Shown here piece after piece: positions 1 through 7,625 of a stretch of 46,316 nt of DNA. Within the stretch, counting starts at the first letter, position 1. Each line of letters begins with the position of its first letter. The stretch lies in contig NZ_FUKI01000171.1 of NCBI RefSeq assembly GCF_900163755.1, positions 1-46,316 on the forward strand, given 5' to 3'. The position numbers and the translations under genes were made by a program. Below the pieces are notes generated by a model. That model was not told the origin of the DNA. It worked only from the letters and a program-made list of their open reading frames with translations, and made no database searches. The DNA comes from Crenothrix polyspora (GTDB lineage: Bacteria; Pseudomonadota; Gammaproteobacteria; Methylococcales; Methylomonadaceae).

Positions 1-1854
1 GCCTTCGAGGTTGGCACGCACCGTTTCGGCCTGCTCATTATGCGGCTGACCATTTTATTGGTACTGTTCGTGTTGCTGGTTAATGCCTTCATGCACAAAC
101 CGTGGCTGGATTCCTTCCTGTTTGCGGTGGCACTGGCGGTCGGGCTAACACCGGAACTGCTGCCGATGGTGGTGTCGGTCACTTTGTCACGGGGTGCTTT
201 GCACATGGCCAAGAAACGGGTGATCGTCAAGCGCTTGGCTTCCATCCAAAACCTGGGTTCGATGGATGTGTTATGCACGGACAAAACTGGCACGCTGACT
301 GAAGCCAAAATTCGGCTGGAACAGCATGTCGACCCACAAGGCAAACCGAGCGAACGGGTGCTGGAACTGGCTTATCTCAACAGTTTTTTTGAGACTGGCC
401 TTAAAAGCCCGCTCGACGATGCGATCCTCGCGCATGAACATATCGATGTCAGCGCCTGGAAGAAAATCGACGAAGTGCCATTTGATTTTGAGCGGCGGCG
501 GGTGTCGGTGTTGCTGGATAAGGGCAATGGCCGGATACTGGTGGTAAAAGGCGCATCCGAGGAGATTATTGGTCTGTGTACTCACTATGAAGAACAGGGC
601 AATGCAGCCCAGCTTACACTCGACAAAGCCAGTCGGGATCGGATACACAACGAACACATTGCGCTGGAAAAAGAAGGTTTTCGGGTATTGGGCATTGCCT
701 GGCGCACTGTGCCACAAGACCACTCCGATGCCGTTATCGGCGACGAAACAGATTTGGTGTTTGCAGGGTTTGCAGGTTTCCTCGATCCACCCAAAGCCAG
801 TGCGGGTACGGCGCTTGCCGCGCTCAAAGACTGGGGCGTAACGGTTAAGATTGTCACCGGCGATAGCGAGCTGGTCACCCAGCATGTCTGCGCCGAATTG
901 AATATTCCGGTCACCGGCATACTGACTGGCAAGGACATTGCCCAGATGGATGATTACGCATTACGCGCCAGAGTGGAAAAAACTAACCTGTTTTGCCGTG
1001 TCAACCCGTCCCAGAAAGACCGTGTGATCCTGGCGCTCAAAGTACGTGGCCATGTGGTCGGCTATATGGGCGATGGCATCAACGATGCGCCGTCCCTGCA
1101 TTCGGCGGATGTCGGTATCTCGGTGGATTCAGCGGTCGATGTCGCCAAGGAAGCCGCCGATATGATCCTTTTAGATCAGGATTTGAACGTGCTGCTGGAT
1201 GGTGTTTTGGAAGGCCGCCGCACCTTCGGCAATATCATGAAGTACATCATGATGGGCACCAGCTCCAATTTCGGCAATATGTTCAGCATGGCGGGTGCGG
1301 CGCTATTTTTGCCCTTTTTGCCGATGCTGCCCACGCAAATATTGCTCAACAATATTTTGTATGACCTCTCCGAAGTACCGATTCCACTGGATGAAGTAGA
1401 CCCAGAAGAGCTGCGTAAGCCACGCGTGCTGGACATGAACTTTATCCGCAATTTTATGCTGGTGATCGGCCCCATCAGTTCGCTGTTTGATTTTATGACT
1501 TTCTACGTCATGCTGGTGGTACTCAAAGCCAACGAAACACTGTTCCAAACCGGCTGGTTTGTCGAGTCCCTGTCCACGCAAGTGCTGGTGATTTTCATCA
1601 TCCGCACCCGTGGCAACCCGTTTAAAAGCCGTGCCCATCCGGTGTTGGTGGCAACCTCGTTGTCGGTAATGCTGATTGGTGCAACACTGCCCTTTACGCC
1701 TGTAGGTACGTACTTTGGCTTTGTGCCGCCACCCACTGAGTTTTATGCCATCTTGGCAGGCATGGTTGTGGTTTATCTGTTGATCGTCGAGGCGGCAAAA
1801 AGGGGCTTTTATCATTGGCATAACGGAAAAGGCGCGTCGTTAAAAGCCAGATGA
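1..1854 (+). CDS. mgtA: Mg2+-importing P-type ATPase, 3' part (5' end outside window)
   Basis: Inner-membrane P-type ATPase that imports Mg2+ using ATP. The frame is open from base 1, so the gene is cut by the window edge; 617 codons of a protein usually near 900 remain, and the ATG at 40 is internal. The phosphorylation motif DKTGTLTE starts at base 280, preceded by the membrane motif TPELLPMVV. The hinge motif GDGINDAPSL (about 1069-1100) and a C-terminal block of hydrophobic segments follow. The stretch PTQILLNNILYD and the PxxLDEVDPEEL segment after it resemble the MgtA/MgtB group rather than Ca2+ or heavy-metal ATPases. No downstream partner gene is obvious. A weak hairpin (1894-1906) without a T-run lies after the stop. 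Confidence 0.93.
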   Translation, partial: AFEVGTHRFGLLIMRLTILLVLFVLLVNAFMHKPWLDSFLFAVALAVGLTPELLPMVVSVTLSRGALHMAKKRVIVKRLASIQNLGSMDVLCTDKTGTLTEAKIRLEQHVDPQGKPSERVLELAYLNSFFETGLKSPLDDAILAHEHIDVSAWKKIDEVPFDFERRRVSVLLDKGNGRILVVKGASEEIIGLCTHYEEQGNAAQLTLDKASRDRIHNEHIALEKEGFRVLGIAWRTVPQDHSDAVIGDETDLVFAGFAGFLDPPKASAGTALAALKDWGVTVKIVTGDSELVTQHVCAELNIPVTGILTGKDIAQMDDYALRARVEKTNLFCRVNPSQKDRVILALKVRGHVVGYMGDGINDAPSLHSADVGISVDSAVDVAKEAADMILLDQDLNVLLDGVLEGRRTFGNIMKYIMMGTSSNFGNMFSMAGAALFLPFLPMLPTQILLNNILYDLSEVPIPLDEVDPEELRKPRVLDMNFIRNFMLVIGPISSLFDFMTFYVMLVVLKANETLFQTGWFVESLSTQVLVIFIIRTRGNPFKSRAHPVLVATSLSVMLIGATLPFTPVGTYFGFVPPPTEFYAILAGMVVVYLLIVEAAKRGFYHWHNGKGASLKAR

Positions 1855-1913
1855 AGAAATCGACTTAAATAATCAGCGACGGTATTGATACAGGGGCTTG
1901 TAGCCCGATAGTA

Positions 1914-1950
1914 GCGTGTTATAAAATGAACATAAAAATATCTAACACGC
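1914..1950. other. Inverted repeat between mgtA and the lipid gene set
   Basis: Arms GCGTGTTA (1914-1921) and TAACACGC (1943-1950) are perfectly complementary over 8 bp with a 21-nt AT-rich loop. There is no T-run on either side, so it is not a convincing terminator. It lies 20 bp upstream of the next start codon and could be an operator. The rest of 1855-1970 shows nothing clear. Confidence 0.3.
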
Positions 1951-1970
1951 GGTAAAAAAATAGGTTCAGC

Positions 1971-2465
1971 ATGATTTTTGAGTCAACCCGTATTGCCCAA
2001 GCCCTGATTTTGATCTGTGTTGCCAATGGCTCGCCTATCATCAGCCGTAAATTGTTTGGAGAACGTTACGCACAGCCGGTGGATGCTGGTTTATTATTAT
2101 TCGACCAGCGGCCTGTGTTTGGGGCATCGAAAACCTGGCGCGGTTTGTTGGCAGCGATCATTTGCACGGCGGCAGTTGCGCCCATGATAGGCTTATCTGC
2201 CTTGTTAGGAGCTAAGTTTGGTGCATTGTCAATCAGCGCTGATCTGCTGGCCAGCTTCACCAAACGGCGGCTAGGCTTTGCACCCAGCAGTCGCGCCCGT
2301 TTGCTGGATGTCTTCCCCGAAGCGTTGTTGCCAACGCTGGTGTTGCAGTCTGCGCTCGGCCTGGATAAATGGGATGTCGTACTGACGGGGTTAGTTTTTT
2401 TCGTGTTCGAAACCTCGGTGTCGCCGTTGTTATTCCGCTGGCATATCCGTAACCGCCCTTATTAA
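1971..2465 (+). CDS. CDP-archaeol synthase-like (CarS/DUF46 family) membrane protein
   Basis: A 164-residue, mostly hydrophobic protein with about four membrane segments. Archaeal CarS transfers CMP from CTP to an unsaturated archaetidic acid, and bacterial relatives are largely uncharacterised. The family signature is visible in order: FDQRPVFGASKTWRG (about residues 44-58), then the charged cytoplasmic stretch SFTKRRLGFAP (about 95-105). The Asp before SFTKRRLG is kept (ADLLASF), but the Gly usually preceding it is Ala. The start is ATG 1971 with a modest AGG-containing ribosome site. It sits 15 bp before an endonuclease/phosphatase-like gene that overlaps a CDP-alcohol phosphatidyltransferase gene, so a lipid-head-group pathway is inferred. 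The real substrate is unknown. Confidence 0.7.
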   Translation: MIFESTRIAQALILICVANGSPIISRKLFGERYAQPVDAGLLLFDQRPVFGASKTWRGLLAAIICTAAVAPMIGLSALLGAKFGALSISADLLASFTKRRLGFAPSSRARLLDVFPEALLPTLVLQSALGLDKWDVVLTGLVFFVFETSVSPLLFRWHIRNRPY

Positions 2466-2480
2466 TGCTGAGGATGCCCA

Positions 2481-3233
2481 ATGCCTGAAAACCAGTTGAC
2501 CATCCTTACTTATAATATCCATAAGGGCTTTAGCGCAGGAAACCGGCGTTTTGTCTTACACCAAATCCGTACTGCGTTGCTGGCGACCGAAGCCGATGTG
2601 CTGTTTTTACAAGAAATACAAGGCGAACACTACCGCCACCAACAGCATATCAGCGGTTGGCCCGATTGCGCACAGATTGAATTTTTAAGCAAAGGGGCAT
2701 GGCCGCATCGCGCTTATGGCCAAAACGCCACCTACAGCAATGGCCACCACGGTAATGCTATCTTGAGTAAATTTCCTGTCATAAGCTGGGAAAACATTAA
2801 TGTGTCATTGTTCCGCCGCGCCAGTCGCAGCCTATTGCACGGGGTTTTGAAGATCCCTGGCAGAGATAGCCCCGTACACATCATCTGCATTCATTTCGGT
2901 TTGTTTGCGGTAGAACGCCAAAGACAGATTGCAGCATTGTGTAAACGTATCGACAGCCACGTACCGCACGATGCCGCGTTAATTGTCGCAGGTGACTTTA
3001 ATGATTGGCGGGATGTCGCGGAGCGGCATTTTTCCCAGCATTTGGCCTTGCAAGAGGCTTTCCACAGCGTGCATGGCCGCAGGGCGCTGACATTCCCGTC
3101 CTGGCTGCCTTTATTGCCGGTGGACCGCATTTATTACCGTGGTGTACAGCCGGTATCCTGTGAACGTTTGCTGCATGCGCCCTGGCCGCATTTATCCGAC
3201 CATGTGCCATTGATCGCCAGGTTTCAACTATGA
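2481..3233 (+). CDS. Endonuclease/exonuclease/phosphatase (EEP) family protein
   Basis: A 250-residue soluble protein of the EEP fold, the metal-dependent phosphodiesterase fold shared by DNase I, sphingomyelinases and inositol phosphatases. Motifs in order: LTYNIHKGF near the N-terminus (metal-site Asn), FLQEI (metal-ligand Glu), HFGLF (catalytic His region), VAGDFNDWRD (Asp and Asn of the active site) and LSDHVPLIARF at the C-terminus (Asp-His pair). It resembles the YbhP-type proteins found next to cardiolipin-synthase genes. Its stop overlaps the start of the CDP-alcohol phosphatidyltransferase gene by 4 bp (ATGA). Translational coupling with a lipid enzyme suggests a phospholipid or lipid-phosphate substrate rather than DNA; this is inference. 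Confidence 0.82.
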   Translation: MPENQLTILTYNIHKGFSAGNRRFVLHQIRTALLATEADVLFLQEIQGEHYRHQQHISGWPDCAQIEFLSKGAWPHRAYGQNATYSNGHHGNAILSKFPVISWENINVSLFRRASRSLLHGVLKIPGRDSPVHIICIHFGLFAVERQRQIAALCKRIDSHVPHDAALIVAGDFNDWRDVAERHFSQHLALQEAFHSVHGRRALTFPSWLPLLPVDRIYYRGVQPVSCERLLHAPWPHLSDHVPLIARFQL

Positions 3234-3811
3234 AAATCCCCCACGAATTAATGACGCTAGCCAATGGGCTGACGGCGTTTCGGCTGCTGTGTTCACCTGT
3301 GTTGTTAGTCTTGGCCTGGCAAGGCTATGCGATAGCGTTTTTGTTGTTACTGGCGGCAGCATTTTTTTCGGATGCCGTAGATGGCCTGGTTGCGCGGTTA
3401 TGTGGCCAAGTGAGTGAATTCGGTGCCAAACTCGACAGTTGCGCCGATGTCACCTTGTTTGTGACCATTACTCTTGGGGCTTGGTGGCTATGGCCAGACA
3501 TTATCCGCCACGAAGCGCTGTATGTCGGCGTGGTGATGGCGTGTTATCTGTTACCGGCGATAATTGGCTATGTTAAATTTAGTGCGGTCACCAGTTATCA
3601 CACCTGGCTTGTGAAAGTGGCTTTGGCAGCTATCGGGTTATCGCTGTACCCGCTCTTTCTTGATTTTTCAGTGTGGCCCTTCAGGTTGGCTACCGTACTT
3701 TGTGTACTGGCTGCTGCCGAAGAAATAGCCATTACGGTCGTTTCAGGTGAATTGCACAGTAATGTCCGTTCGCTTTGGAATGTGTTGCGGCATGAGGCTA
3801 GAAAAAAATAA
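3230..3811 (+). CDS. CDP-alcohol phosphatidyltransferase family protein
   Basis: A 193-residue integral membrane enzyme. The full catalytic signature D-x2-D-G-x2-A-R-x8-G-x3-D-x3-D is present, with Asp48, Asp51, Gly52, Ala55, Arg56, Gly65, Asp69 and Asp73. About six hydrophobic segments surround it. Family members swap CMP of a CDP-lipid for a free alcohol such as glycerol phosphate, serine or inositol. The acceptor cannot be told from the motif, which is common to the whole family. The ATG start overlaps the upstream EEP stop by 4 bp. With the CarS-like protein two genes upstream it could form a CDP-lipid-making and CDP-lipid-using pair. Confidence 0.88.
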   Translation: MKIPHELMTLANGLTAFRLLCSPVLLVLAWQGYAIAFLLLLAAAFFSDAVDGLVARLCGQVSEFGAKLDSCADVTLFVTITLGAWWLWPDIIRHEALYVGVVMACYLLPAIIGYVKFSAVTSYHTWLVKVALAAIGLSLYPLFLDFSVWPFRLATVLCVLAAAEEIAITVVSGELHSNVRSLWNVLRHEARKK

Positions 3812-3883
3812 AACTCGATAATCAATAAAAGTGAATGTTCGCCGTTATACAGAACAATGGGCTGTATTTTAATTCTTTAATGC

Positions 3884-4012
3884 TACAGCGTTTTCACAGC
3901 TCAATAGTTACAGCGTAACCGTTCGCACTGAGCTTGTCGAAGTGTGCCGTTCATGCTTCGACAAGCTCAGCACGAACGGTGGCTGTAACTGTCCTAAGTT
4001 GAAAACGCTGTA
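3884..4012. repeat. 129-bp palindromic REP/MITE-like element A
   Basis: The outer arms TACAGCGTTTTCA (3884-3896) and TGAAAACGCTGTA (4000-4012) are perfect 13-bp inverted repeats. Inside lie AGTTACAGC and GCTGTAACT, then the core arms at 3919-3942 (CCGTTCGCACTGAGCTTGTC plus GAAG) and 3956-3979. The core arms differ at only two positions from perfect inversion. The whole unit folds into one long hairpin and encodes nothing. The core arm recurs at 6549-6621. It lies between a + strand lipid operon and the - strand Anbu gene, so it may also act as a bidirectional transcript end. Confidence 0.85.
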
Positions 4013-4084
4013 TATTGGTGACAATAGCCAGCACCCTGCTAAATATTACCCCGTCAGCAGTAGGAGGTGTAAATACAGTCTATT

Positions 4085-4840
4085 TTATAAATTAACCCGC
4101 ATACGCTTAGTCAGCGATAGCTCTAATGGCGGCAATGCGCCAATTGCTTCACGGAGCTTATTTTCCCAGCTTCGGCGTAGTTGTAGCATATAATCGTTAT
4201 CGTCGTCGAAGCAATAATAATCGGCCAGACTGAAGCTGTTGGTCCGGTAAATCAGCATTTCTACCGGCGGCCCCACGCTGGCATTACTGCGGATGGTGGA
4301 GTCCATTGACACCAGGCAACAACGTGCGGCTTCGTCAATGGACGTTTCCAACTTAAGGAACCGATCCAGGATAGGCTTACCGTATTTGTTTTCACCGATT
4401 TGCAAAAACGTCGTGTTGGCTGAGGTAGTGATATAGTTACCTTCGGCATACACCATATAGGCAGCGTGTGGTTCATTGCCGATTTGGCCCGCCAAGATAA
4501 AGGTAGCGGACGCATTAAAGGCAGACTGCCCCTCGGTATTTTTATGCTGGTTTTGCTTGTCAACACTGATATGACCCAAATACTCCGCCGCTTCCGACAA
4601 GCATTCCACCGTATTAAAGTTAATGCCTGCACCTTTTATTTTATCGCGGTGCAATTGTTCTAAAACGGCCTGGGTGGTGGCAAGATTACCCGCACAGAGC
4701 AAAACAATCTTGCGGTCATTGTGCGTATCAAACGCGTGCATTTTTCCATGCGTACTGACATTATCAATGCCCGCATTGGTTCTGGAGTCAGAAACCAGAA
4801 TAAGACCTTCGTCTATAGAAGCTGCAATACAATAAGTCAT
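4085..4840 (-). CDS. Anbu, proteasome-type self-compartmentalising peptidase
   Basis: A 251-residue member of the Ntn-hydrolase proteasome family, of the 'ancestral beta subunit' (Anbu) type. I chose the ATG at 4840, giving an N-terminus M-TYC; removal of Met exposes Thr1, the expected nucleophile. The longer frame from a TTG at 4867 would bury it. In mature numbering Asp17 (SDSRTNAG) and Lys32 (STHGKMH) complete the usual active-site set. Anbu forms helical open rings and its substrate is unsettled. Known neighbours in other genomes are a transglutaminase-like protein, a circularly permuted ATP-grasp protein and an alpha-E protein, all present just upstream here. It is the last gene of the - strand cluster. 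Confidence 0.9.
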   Translation of the reverse strand: MTYCIAASIDEGLILVSDSRTNAGIDNVSTHGKMHAFDTHNDRKIVLLCAGNLATTQAVLEQLHRDKIKGAGINFNTVECLSEAAEYLGHISVDKQNQHKNTEGQSAFNASATFILAGQIGNEPHAAYMVYAEGNYITTSANTTFLQIGENKYGKPILDRFLKLETSIDEAARCCLVSMDSTIRSNASVGPPVEMLIYRTNSFSLADYYCFDDDNDYMLQLRRSWENKLREAIGALPPLELSLTKRMRVNL

Positions 4841-4965
4841 AAATTTAACAGGGTTTGAGTTTGGCAAGAAACGTGTGTCATTTTATCCCACTTGATTTTT
4901 CTTATCCATAAATACACTGATTTTTTTCAAAAAAAATCTTTTCTAAACAGTATTTTCAAGTGCAT

Positions 4966-5760
4966 TTACAGAGTGTCCGTCAGTAAGTTAACCTGGACAT
5001 CCATAGTGTTCAGTATACAGCCAGATCCAAATTGATGAAATATAGAAACATCCGCTGCATCGCGCCCAAAAGCAATAATGACCCGCCCGCCCCGTAAATC
5101 GCTCTGGGTAGGATCGAAAGTATACCAGCGGCGACCGATGTAGGCTTCAAACCAGGCGTGCATATCCATGGGTTCAAGCTGGTACAAATAACCCACCACC
5201 AACCGCGCCGGTATACTGATACTGCGGCATAATGTGATGCCTAATTGGGCAAGATCCCTGCATACACCATAGCCACGCTGATGCACTTCAACCGCCGATA
5301 ACGGTGCGTCGCTGGAACCTGGGATGTACTTTATTGAATGGCGCACCCAGTCAGTAATTTTGCTGACCTGGTCATAACCTGGCAGCGCATCGGCGACTAT
5401 CTTCCTGGCAAGGTCGCCAAACCGATCCGATTCACAATAACGGCTGGGTAACAGGAACGGTAGAATTGGGTTGGGGAGATTCTGGATTTCAACAAAATTA
5501 GCACCTGGTGCGCTATCAATAGCTTCGGTCGTAATGACCTCGGCACAGGTACGTACACTAAACTTTCCAACAGGTGCAACCAGGCGTTGACGGAAATTGC
5601 CATAGCTGTCTTTGCTCTCGGTTATTTTTACATCCGGCTCAACAAGGTAACTGGATTGGGTAATCCTTTGCTGTGCGCCGCTTAAAGGCCGCAGCATTAA
5701 AATCAACGCCGTTGCCGTATCTACCTGAAAATGAAGATCACACTGCACGCGTAGTTTCAT
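4966..5760 (-). CDS. Transglutaminase-like cysteine peptidase-fold protein (short form)
   Basis: A 264-residue protein with an N-terminal beta-rich region and a transglutaminase-like core. The catalytic triad is complete: Cys167 (GYGVCRDLA), His201 (MDMHAWFEA) and Asp216 (WYTFDPTQ). Bacterial members may be peptidases, amidases or amide-forming enzymes. No signal peptide is seen, so it is probably cytoplasmic. It lies 125 bp upstream of Anbu on the same strand, the pairing known from other Anbu loci. This is one of three intact transglutaminase domains in the cluster, and it is clearly diverged from the other two. Confidence 0.88.
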   Translation of the reverse strand: MKLRVQCDLHFQVDTATALILMLRPLSGAQQRITQSSYLVEPDVKITESKDSYGNFRQRLVAPVGKFSVRTCAEVITTEAIDSAPGANFVEIQNLPNPILPFLLPSRYCESDRFGDLARKIVADALPGYDQVSKITDWVRHSIKYIPGSSDAPLSAVEVHQRGYGVCRDLAQLGITLCRSISIPARLVVGYLYQLEPMDMHAWFEAYIGRRWYTFDPTQSDLRGGRVIIAFGRDAADVSIFHQFGSGCILNTMDVQVNLLTDTL

Positions 5761-5806
5761 GGGGATGTGCCGGTGATGAGTGCTATAAACTTTGTGTTCG
5801 AAGGCA

Positions 5807-6502
5807 TCAAAGACCCACCATTTGAATCTGGCTATACGCGTGTTTTAGCCATATTTTGACGCGTTGCCGCTCCAGCAATCCCAAGCTGTTGGGGCTGTCA
5901 GCGTCTTTGTTTTTGGCCGCCCAAAAACTGGCGCTGTTGCCATCAATTTTGGTCATGGTGGCAGGATGCAGACGTTTTAAGGTTATCACTTTGGCCTTCA
6001 ATGCCAAAGCCCGCTCTTTAACGCCGGACGATTCCAGCAGCGTAAAACTGTCATCACGCAGCTGATTTTGTACCAGTATATAATTCAGGCGCGAGCCATA
6101 TTGCTCGAGCAGCTTGTCTAACAAATTAACGCAATCCTGGCCAGAATCCATCACATTCCAGTAGCTTAGATGAATGTTCAGTTCATCAGCCAATTCCAGT
6201 ACGCCAGATTCTTCAAGCCACTTTGCTAACGGCTGATGGCTTTGCGCCGCCAAATCCACCAGAATGCGCTGTTCAGGGTTCGCCAAAGCCGTCTCAACGA
6301 TGGCATCCAGACTTTGGTAATTGTCAATCAGGCTGGGTGAGGCGTAATCGGCATAAAAACGCAGTAACGAACCATGCGAACGGTCGGTATCAAAACCCAT
6401 GAACGGTATTTTATGATCTATCATAAATTGCGCCAGCACACGGGCAAGCACAGATTTCCCTACCCCGCCTTTTTCGCCGCCGATAAGATGAATATGACTC
6501 AT
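5807..6502 (-). CDS. ParA/MinD-type P-loop ATPase
   Basis: A 231-residue protein with the deviant Walker A motif GEKGGVGKS (residues 9-17, with the signature Lys11 as well as Lys16). A Walker A'-like DTDRSHGS follows at about 38-45, and LVDLAAQ is the Walker B equivalent. It is closest in feel to the single-gene ParA-like ATPases annotated near mobilisation genes, but no ParB or plasmid gene is nearby. The ribosome site AAGGAG sits 5 bp before the ATG and is the best in the cluster. It lies between two transglutaminase genes, so a role in positioning or switching that system is possible. It is not a standard member of the Anbu association as I know it. Confidence 0.85.
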   Translation of the reverse strand: MSHIHLIGGEKGGVGKSVLARVLAQFMIDHKIPFMGFDTDRSHGSLLRFYADYASPSLIDNYQSLDAIVETALANPEQRILVDLAAQSHQPLAKWLEESGVLELADELNIHLSYWNVMDSGQDCVNLLDKLLEQYGSRLNYILVQNQLRDDSFTLLESSGVKERALALKAKVITLKRLHPATMTKIDGNSASFWAAKNKDADSPNSLGLLERQRVKIWLKHAYSQIQMVGL

Positions 6503-6548
6503 TGTTTCTCCTTAAATGTCTAGTGTTATGGAAACCTCTAATTATGCA

Positions 6549-6621
6549 CTTCGACAAGCTCAGTGCGAACGGTTTTATCGTTAAATCAGTTAGTTATCCG
6601 TTCGTACTGAGCCTGTCGAAG
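6549..6621. repeat. Palindromic REP-like element B
   Basis: Arms at 6549-6572 (CTTCGACAAGCTCAGTGCGA then ACGG) and 6598-6621 (CCGTTCGTACTGAGCCTGTC then GAAG) are inverted repeats with two mismatches around a 25-nt spacer. The arm is the same 24-bp unit as in the element at 3884-4012, but the two units point the opposite way: here the CTTCGACA end is outermost, in element A it is innermost. This is the head-to-head versus tail-to-tail arrangement seen with REP sequences. It separates the ParA-like and transglutaminase genes of the - strand cluster. Confidence 0.85.
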
Positions 6622-6656
6622 CATGATCGGATAATTTTTAGAAGTCCCCTTATGTC

Positions 6657-7625
6657 TCAACGGGGACGCAAGCGCCGCTCATAAACAAACGGTAAGCGCA
6701 ACACATCAACCGATACCGACAGTGTATGCTGGCCGCCGCCAAAGGCGATGCCTTTTAATGGGGTCACATCCGAATAATCTCGCCCCCAGGCCAGGGTAAT
6801 ATGTTGCTCATGCGGCAAGGTATTGTTGGTGGGATCAAACTCCAGCCAACCCATATCAGGGATATAAACGGCAAACCAGGCATGTGAGGCATCCGCGCCG
6901 ACCAACCGCTGTTGGCCAGGTTCAGTGATGGTTTCGATATAACCACTGATGTAACGCGCGGCAATGCCATAGCTGCGTAAACAGGCGATGGCCAAATGGG
7001 CAAAATCCTGACACACCCCGCGCTTGTGTGACAGAACCGCCGACAACGGCGTGGCAATAGTGGTAAAGCTTGGATCATAGGTGAAATCGGTGAAAATACG
7101 CTGCATCAAATCCTGGACAACATCAACCAAGGGGCGATTAGGCAAAAAAGAGCTTTGGGCGTAGTGTCTTAATTCAGCGCTAGTGACCACCATCGGTGAA
7201 TCCAGCACATATTGCTGTGCGTCCAGCAATTCAAGGGTTTTATCTGGATTGATTGATTGCTGCTGAATTTGACCTTGCTGGCTTTGCATCTGTGCTTGCA
7301 GGGGGATATGGCGCAACAGTGCCTGTACACTTTCCCACGAGCACAGGTTAATACCCAGGTGGGTTTGCTTGGGAAAGACAATAACCTCGCTCATGCAGGT
7401 GACCGTCAGTTCGGTATGCGCCTGTTGAACCGCGAAATAGGTGACGTGATTGCCAAAAAAATCCACCCGTTCGATAAAATCGCTAGGTCTGGGGTTGATG
7501 TCAAAGTGGCTGGACTGGCATTCTTGCCGCCAAAAATCACGCGGATGCAAACGGGCCTCGTTTTGGCATAAGCCTACCGGCTGGCTATAATGGTAATGGG
7601 TGGTGTGCGTTATCCGATATCTCAC
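6657..7625 (-). CDS. Transglutaminase family protein with bacterial N-terminal domain
   Basis: A 322-residue protein beginning MRYRITHTTHYHYSQPV, the typical start of the bacterial transglutaminase-like N-terminal domain (about 1-80). The transglutaminase core follows with Cys205 (RGVCQDFAH), His248 (DASHAWFAV) and Asp264 (LEFDPTNNT) all present. The region around 115-135 is Gln-rich. Its ATG overlaps the stop of the upstream ATP-grasp/alpha-E gene by 4 bp, so the two are translationally coupled and probably act together. The combination ATP-grasp plus alpha-E plus this transglutaminase is a widely conserved neighbourhood, proposed to make and break peptide or amide bonds. Confidence 0.9.
   Translation of the reverse strand: MRYRITHTTHYHYSQPVGLCQNEARLHPRDFWRQECQSSHFDINPRPSDFIERVDFFGNHVTYFAVQQAHTELTVTCMSEVIVFPKQTHLGINLCSWESVQALLRHIPLQAQMQSQQGQIQQQSINPDKTLELLDAQQYVLDSPMVVTSAELRHYAQSSFLPNRPLVDVVQDLMQRIFTDFTYDPSFTTIATPLSAVLSHKRGVCQDFAHLAIACLRSYGIAARYISGYIETITEPGQQRLVGADASHAWFAVYIPDMGWLEFDPTNNTLPHEQHITLAWGRDYSDVTPLKGIAFGGGQHTLSVSVDVLRLPFVYERRLRPR

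Noticed and set aside
271-885. 204-codon - strand frame inside mgtA
   Set aside because: Antisense to the conserved ATPase domain, rich in Cys/His as is typical of shadow frames.
1894-1906. GGGCT-TGT-AGCCC hairpin as mgtA terminator
   Set aside because: Only a 5-bp stem and no T-run.
3942-4193. 83-codon + strand frame across repeat element A
   Set aside because: Most of it is the palindromic repeat and the 3' end of Anbu in antisense; no coding signal.
4919-4938. GATTTTTTT/AAAAAAATC inverted repeat after the short transglutaminase gene
   Set aside because: Purely A/T stem with no GC; too weak to call a terminator.
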